From SHZI01 sp031395645 (GTDB taxonomy: Bacteria; Pseudomonadota; Gammaproteobacteria; Steroidobacterales; GCA-2729495), in the NCBI GenBank assembly GCA_031395645.1, contig JANNJM010000057.1:1-36260 (forward strand): a DNA stretch of 36,260 nucleotides, written 5' to 3'. The position numbers were made by a program, and so were the translations under genes. Of this stretch, positions 32,925-36,260 are shown piece by piece. Positions within the stretch are counted from its first letter, which is position 1. Each line of letters starts with the position of its first letter. Under the pieces are notes generated by a model, which did not search any database, was not told the DNA's origin, and saw only the letters and a list, made by a program, of their open reading frames with translations.

Positions 32925-33685
32925 TGAACAGGATTCACGCGATGAAGATCGTCCCATCCGCCGTACTGGCGTTGCTGATTGCGTCTCCCGCGTTTGCGGC
33001 CGACAACGAATGGACCCACACCGCCGTCGTCTACATGATCGGCGCCGGTATTGACGGAACTGCCGGCGTTGGCCCCGTTGAGGGTGACGTGGACGTCAGC
33101 TTCGGCGACATCCTCGACAACCTGGAGTTCGGCGCGATGGCCGCCTACCGCGGTGACAACGGTCCCTTCGCCGTCGTTGCTGACCTCATCTACATGAAAC
33201 TGGAGACCGACAAGAACGGCCTCGGGCCCTTCGGCCAGACCCAGGCCACGGTCGAGCTGGAGCAGATGGTCCTGGAGCTGGACGGCTCCATCGCCGTCAC
33301 TGACCGGCTGGACGCCTACGCCGGCCTGCGCTATTGGGACGTCGACTCGACGGTGACGGTGGTCGGCGGTGGTCCCCTCGGTGAAGACATCAACGGTTCC
33401 CTGAGTGAGGACTGGGTGGATCTCCTCTACGGCCTCCGCTACGCCTTGCCCCTCGGCGAAAAATGGACGCTCGTCTGGCGCGCTGACATGGCCCCGTTCG
33501 GCACCGGCAGCGACTTCAGCTGGCACACCAGCGCTTTCGCCGACTGGCGCCTCAGCGAGCATGCCAGCGTGCTCATCGGCTTCCGCTGGCTGGACGTGGA
33601 CTACGACGATGGCGAGGGCGCCAACCGGTTCCTGATGGACGTGAGCGAGGGCGGCCCGACTGTCGGCTTCGCCTGGAGGTTCTGA
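32924..33685 (+). CDS. Outer-membrane beta-barrel protein coupled to DUF3604
   Basis: A 253 aa protein whose ATG at 32924 overlaps the DUF3604 stop (TAATG); an inner ATG at 32942 with AGGA upstream is an alternative start. The signal peptide ends ASPAFAAD. Strands alternate in an OmpA/porin-like way: WTHTAVVYMIGAGIDGTAGV, FGAMAAYRGDNGPFAVVADL, IYMKLETD, DAYAGLRYWDVDSTVTVVGG, DWVDLLYGLRYALPLGEKWT and a final PTVGFAWRF. The Phe terminus and length suit an 8-12-strand barrel. The coupling implies that the barrel works with the DUF3604 hydrolase, perhaps as an uptake or anchoring partner. Family not named with certainty. Confidence 0.83.
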   Translation: MNRIHAMKIVPSAVLALLIASPAFAADNEWTHTAVVYMIGAGIDGTAGVGPVEGDVDVSFGDILDNLEFGAMAAYRGDNGPFAVVADLIYMKLETDKNGLGPFGQTQATVELEQMVLELDGSIAVTDRLDAYAGLRYWDVDSTVTVVGGGPLGEDINGSLSEDWVDLLYGLRYALPLGEKWTLVWRADMAPFGTGSDFSWHTSAFADWRLSEHASVLIGFRWLDVDYDDGEGANRFLMDVSEGGPTVGFAWRF

Positions 33686-33687
33686 AA

Positions 33688-33840
33688 TTGAGGTACGCAG
33701 GCCGAGCTCTCACCGCGACACTGCTGGGCACCGTAGTTTCGCCACACCGGCGTGTTGCAGTTCCTGATGGCTCCTATGTGGCTCCTGGCCACGGGAAGCC
33801 AATTCTGCAGAGTCCCTTGATCGTCGTCGCAACTCACTGA
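33688..33840 (+). CDS. Possible small protein (50 aa)
   Basis: A TTG at 33688 lies two bases after the barrel stop, about 8 nt after GGAGG. The frame encodes MRYAGRALTATLLGTVVSPH then RRVAVPDGSYVAPGHGKPIL and QSPLIVVATH before TGA. The first 20 residues look like a basic-then-hydrophobic export signal. It is too short to assign and could be chance; the GGAGG also lies inside the end of the barrel gene. Confidence 0.3.
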   Translation: MRYAGRALTATLLGTVVSPHRRVAVPDGSYVAPGHGKPILQSPLIVVATH

Positions 33841-33858
33841 TCAGCTGACTTAACGGCG

Positions 33859-33877
33859 GGCCGACCACCGGTCGGCC
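33859..33877. terminator. Hairpin between convergent genes
   Basis: GGCCGACC/GGTCGGCC form a perfect 8-bp stem with an ACC loop between the barrel transcript (plus) and the aminotransferase (minus). Neither side has a U run, so it is a weak or factor-assisted terminator candidate. Confidence 0.35.
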
Positions 33878-33904
33878 GGGCCTGCAAACAACGGATTTTG
33901 AGAC

Positions 33905-35062
33905 TCAGATCCGGCACAGGATCTCCGCAGCGCGTTCGAGCGTGCCCGCGTCCTTGGCGAAACAGAAGCGCAGTAGCCGCGTCGCCGGCGGTTCGGCACA
34001 AAACACCGACACCGGTATGCAGGCCACGCCGGCCTCCGTGGTGAGGCGGCGCGCGTAGTCCACATCGGGCTCGCTCGTGATCGCGCTGTAGTCGAGCAAC
34101 TGGAAGTAGGTGCCGGCAGACGGGGTGAACTTGAATCGCGAAGGCTCAAGCAGCGTGCAGAAGTGGTCGCGCTTGGCCTGGTAGAAGTCCGGGAGACCGA
34201 GGTAATGCGCCGGATCGCTTTCGAGAAAATCGGCAAGCGCCCATTGCAGGGGCGTGACGACGCAGAACTGCACGTACTGGTGCACCCGGCGGAACTCCCG
34301 GGTGAGCGGCGCCGGCGCCACGCAGTAGCCGATTTTCCAGCCGGTCGCGTGGTAGGTCTTGCCGAACGACGACACCACCAGGCTGCGTGCCGCGAGTTCC
34401 GGATAACGCAGCAGGCTTTCATGCCGGCGCCCGTCGAAGACCATGTGCTCGTAGACTTCATCACTCAGCAGCAACAGCGGTGAACCGGCGACCAGCCCGG
34501 TCAGCGCGGCGATGTCTGCTAAGCAGAGGACTGCACCGGTTGGGTTGTGGGGCGAATTGAGAATCAGCAGGCGGGTGCGCGGCGTGACGGCGGCCCGGAC
34601 CCGCTCCCAGTCGACGCTGAAGCCTGGCTGGCGCAGGGGAATATGCACGGCGTGACCGCCGGCCAGGCGAATGGCGGGGTCGTAGGAGTCGTAGGCCGGA
34701 TCCAGGCAGAGCACCTCGTCGCCAGGGTGCACGACGGCTCCGATAGCGCTGAACAGCGCCTCCGTGGCACCCGAGGTCACCGTGACTTCCGACGCGGGAT
34801 CGACTGACCGGCCGTAGAGTGCCAGGGTCTTGCGGGCAATCTGCGCCTGCAATTCGGGTAGCCCGGCCATCGGTGCGTACTGGTTGTGCCCGGCCCGCAG
34901 GTGGTGGGTGACCCGATCCAGCAGGCCGGCAGGGGCCGGGAAGTCCGGGAAGCCCTGGGACAGGTTGATGGCGCCGTGCTCAGTCGCCAGTCGGCCCATC
35001 AGGGTGAAGATGGTCGTCCCGACGTCGGGCAGCTTGCTCTGCAGAGGGAAGGAGGGTGGCAT
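33905..35062 (-). CDS. ybdL: Methionine aminotransferase-like PLP enzyme (YbdL type)
   Basis: A 385 aa fold-type I aminotransferase, close in length and sequence to E. coli YbdL (386 aa), which transaminates methionine and aromatic amino acids. By memory the shared blocks are SKLPDVGTTIFTLMGRLATE, INLSQGFPDFPAP, NQYAPMAGLPELQ, TVTSGATEALF, LCLDPAYDSYDPAI, LLILNSPHNPTGA, D201 and Y204 in SDEVYEHMVFDG, and K235 in SSFGKTYHATGWKIGYCVAP, the PLP lysine. The start is placed at ATG 35062 (MPPSFPLQSKLP) because it matches the family length; the frame to 35224 would overlap the divergent regulator. The cytoplasmic role may be methionine salvage or keto-acid conversion. The regulator at 35158 is divergent with a 95-bp gap. 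Confidence 0.9.
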   Translation of the reverse strand: MPPSFPLQSKLPDVGTTIFTLMGRLATEHGAINLSQGFPDFPAPAGLLDRVTHHLRAGHNQYAPMAGLPELQAQIARKTLALYGRSVDPASEVTVTSGATEALFSAIGAVVHPGDEVLCLDPAYDSYDPAIRLAGGHAVHIPLRQPGFSVDWERVRAAVTPRTRLLILNSPHNPTGAVLCLADIAALTGLVAGSPLLLLSDEVYEHMVFDGRRHESLLRYPELAARSLVVSSFGKTYHATGWKIGYCVAPAPLTREFRRVHQYVQFCVVTPLQWALADFLESDPAHYLGLPDFYQAKRDHFCTLLEPSRFKFTPSAGTYFQLLDYSAITSEPDVDYARRLTTEAGVACIPVSVFCAEPPATRLLRFCFAKDAGTLERAAEILCRI

Positions 35063-35157
35063 CGGTGCTGTGACGGAAAATTGGCGTTTTGTTTGACTTC
35101 GGTCGCGCAGGACGCGGATCATAGCGCCAACATTTGCGGGGCGACCAATCGAGACGC

Positions 35158-36234
35158 ATGAATTCCAGTGTAGACGCACTCCCTGTCGTGGTGCCGGCCG
35201 CTGCCGCGCCAGGTCCCGTCGCATCGGAACCCGCGCCAGCCGGCTATTTCCCGACTGGCCACAGCACGCGGATGACCAATGTCCGCCGCCTGGTAGAGCA
35301 GGTCGCCCCGTTCACCACGAGCGTCCTGATTACGGGGGAGTCCGGGACTGGCAAGGAATGGGCCGCCCGCTACGTTCACGCACTGTCCCTGCGCACCGAC
35401 AAGGCTTTTGTCCCCGTCAACTGCGGTGCGATCCCCGCCGAGCTTCTCGAAAGTGAACTGTTCGGCCACGAGAAGGGTGCATTTACCGGGGCCATCGCCA
35501 CGCGCATCGGCCGCTTCGAGGCGGCCGAGGGCGGTACGTTGTTCCTCGACGAGATCGGCGACATGAGCCTCCCGATGCAGGTCAAGCTGCTGCGCGTCCT
35601 GCAGGAGCGGATCTACGAGCGGGTGGGAAGCAATCGGCAGCGCCAGTGCGACGTGCGGATCATCGCCGCGACCCATCGCAACCTGGAAGCAGCCATCCGC
35701 GACGGCAGCTTCCGGGAGGATCTCTACTACCGGCTGAATGTGTTTCCCATCGAGTTGCCACCGCTGCGGGACCGGCTTGAGGACCTGTCGGATCTGATCA
35801 GCAATATTCTTGAACGGTGCCGGGCCTCCGGACTGTCGCCGGTGCACATCACTCCGGGCGCGGTCCGCATCCTCAAGCACTATGGCTGGCCCGGCAATAT
35901 CCGGGAGCTTGCGAACCTGCTGGAGCGCCTGTGCGTGCTCTACCCGGAGGGCGCTGTGGATATTCCCCAGTTGCCGACGCGCTACACCGCGGCGGCTCCG
36001 CTGCGGGAGACGGACCGGCAGGAAGTGGCGGCGACGCGCGCTTCGGGTCCGCAGCCGCAGGACATCGAGTTTCCTGCTGACGGTCTGCCTCTGAAGGATT
36101 ATCTGGAACAGATCGAGGTCTCGCTGATCCGCCGGGCCCTGCACGACGCCAATGGCGTCATTGCCCATGCCGCAGAAAAGCTCCGGGTCCGGCGCACCAC
36201 GCTCGCCGAAAAGATGAAGCGCTACGGCATCTAA
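35158..36234 (+). CDS. Sigma-54-dependent activator, FleQ-like, lacking a receiver domain
   Basis: A 358 aa enhancer-binding protein that remodels sigma-54 RNA polymerase. The start is ATG 35158. After a 35-residue Ala/Pro-rich N-terminus comes the AAA+ domain: Walker A GESGTGKE (60-67), the sigma-54 loop GAFTGA (107-112), Walker B GGTLFLDEIG (125-134), RIIAATHRNLEAAIRDGSFR and the YGWPGNIRELANLLERL block. The C-terminal Fis-type helix-turn-helix (SLIRRALHDANGVIAHAAEK, LRVRRTTLAEKMKRYGI) closely resembles the end of FleQ. FleQ is about 490 aa with an N-terminal receiver-like domain, absent here. What signals it responds to is unknown. The stop codon overlaps the terminal repeat. Confidence 0.88.
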   Translation: MNSSVDALPVVVPAAAAPGPVASEPAPAGYFPTGHSTRMTNVRRLVEQVAPFTTSVLITGESGTGKEWAARYVHALSLRTDKAFVPVNCGAIPAELLESELFGHEKGAFTGAIATRIGRFEAAEGGTLFLDEIGDMSLPMQVKLLRVLQERIYERVGSNRQRQCDVRIIAATHRNLEAAIRDGSFREDLYYRLNVFPIELPPLRDRLEDLSDLISNILERCRASGLSPVHITPGAVRILKHYGWPGNIRELANLLERLCVLYPEGAVDIPQLPTRYTAAAPLRETDRQEVAATRASGPQPQDIEFPADGLPLKDYLEQIEVSLIRRALHDANGVIAHAAEKLRVRRTTLAEKMKRYGI

Positions 36235-36252
36235 ATGGGGACATGCCTCATT
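36233..36252 (-). repeat. Inverted copy of the window-edge repeat
   Basis: AAATGGGGACATGCCTCATT is the reverse complement of the unit at 4-24. Its first two bases form the end of the regulator's TAA stop. It lies 8 bp from the window end, so the other half of a palindrome may lie beyond. Confidence 0.75.
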
Positions 36253-36260
36253 AGCGAAAT

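Noticed and set aside
1..36260. Whole window as a composite mobile element flanked by inverted repeats at 4-24 and 36233-36252.
   Set aside because: The same unit also occurs internally at 8512-8580, no transposase or integrase is intact, and the genes are ordinary chromosomal ones; assembly breaks at repeats explain the edges.
1..36260. CRISPR arrays, tRNA or rRNA genes, prophage, defence systems.
   Set aside because: No regularly spaced repeats, cloverleaf-like sequences, phage structural genes or known defence domains were recognised by eye.

Overview
The window is GC-rich chromosomal DNA, most likely from a free-living gammaproteobacterium. The grounds are a YbdL-type methionine aminotransferase, a PlpD-type patatin/Omp85 protein, a FleQ-like sigma-54 activator, a large TonB-dependent receptor and GTAGGAGCG-type REP palindromes of the kind common in Pseudomonas and Xanthomonas relatives. 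No rRNA, tRNA, CRISPR array, prophage or intact transposase was seen. A second palindromic repeat family (AAATGGGGACATGCCTCATTT) sits at both window edges and at 8512-8580, so the edges are probably assembly breaks at a dispersed repeat.

Layout. 124-1904: a divergent heme-O-synthase-like UbiA prenyltransferase overlapping an unrecognised polytopic membrane protein. 2011-11480: a catabolism and transport island with a TonB-dependent receptor, a paraoxonase-like lactonase/arylesterase on the opposite strand, two paralogous MFS transporters, a DUF1838 exported protein and an aldehyde dehydrogenase. 11512-14220 (minus): copper chaperone and CopA copper ATPase. 14448-17242: a decayed zone with an orphan MazE-like antitoxin that looks frameshifted, a frameshifted dockerin/thrombospondin-repeat protein, two IS91-family transposase remnants on opposite strands, and an outer-membrane barrel gene. 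17305-21398: envelope genes, namely a duplicated-domain periplasmic protein, a small barrel, and an MscS channel in a pair with a DUF481 barrel; a gene remnant follows at 21591-21741. 21871-24773: DUF502 coupled by ATGA overlap to a type Vd-like patatin autotransporter. 24847-27951: DUF3313, glycine-zipper and other small envelope proteins, then a membrane protein. 28210-33685: a divergent LysR regulator facing an arylsulfatase, a DUF3604 (PHP-like) protein and a barrel protein. 33905-36234: YbdL-like aminotransferase divergent from a short FleQ-like sigma-54 activator.

How the genes may work together. Most products are envelope or exported proteins. Two blocks look like uncharacterised nutrient-processing modules. 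One is receptor, lactonase, DUF1838, aldehyde dehydrogenase and two MFS carriers (2011-11480). The other is a LysR-controlled secreted sulfatase plus DUF3604 hydrolase plus barrel (28210-33685). Substrates cannot be read from the sequence. Family assignments come from recognising motifs by eye; no database search was run.
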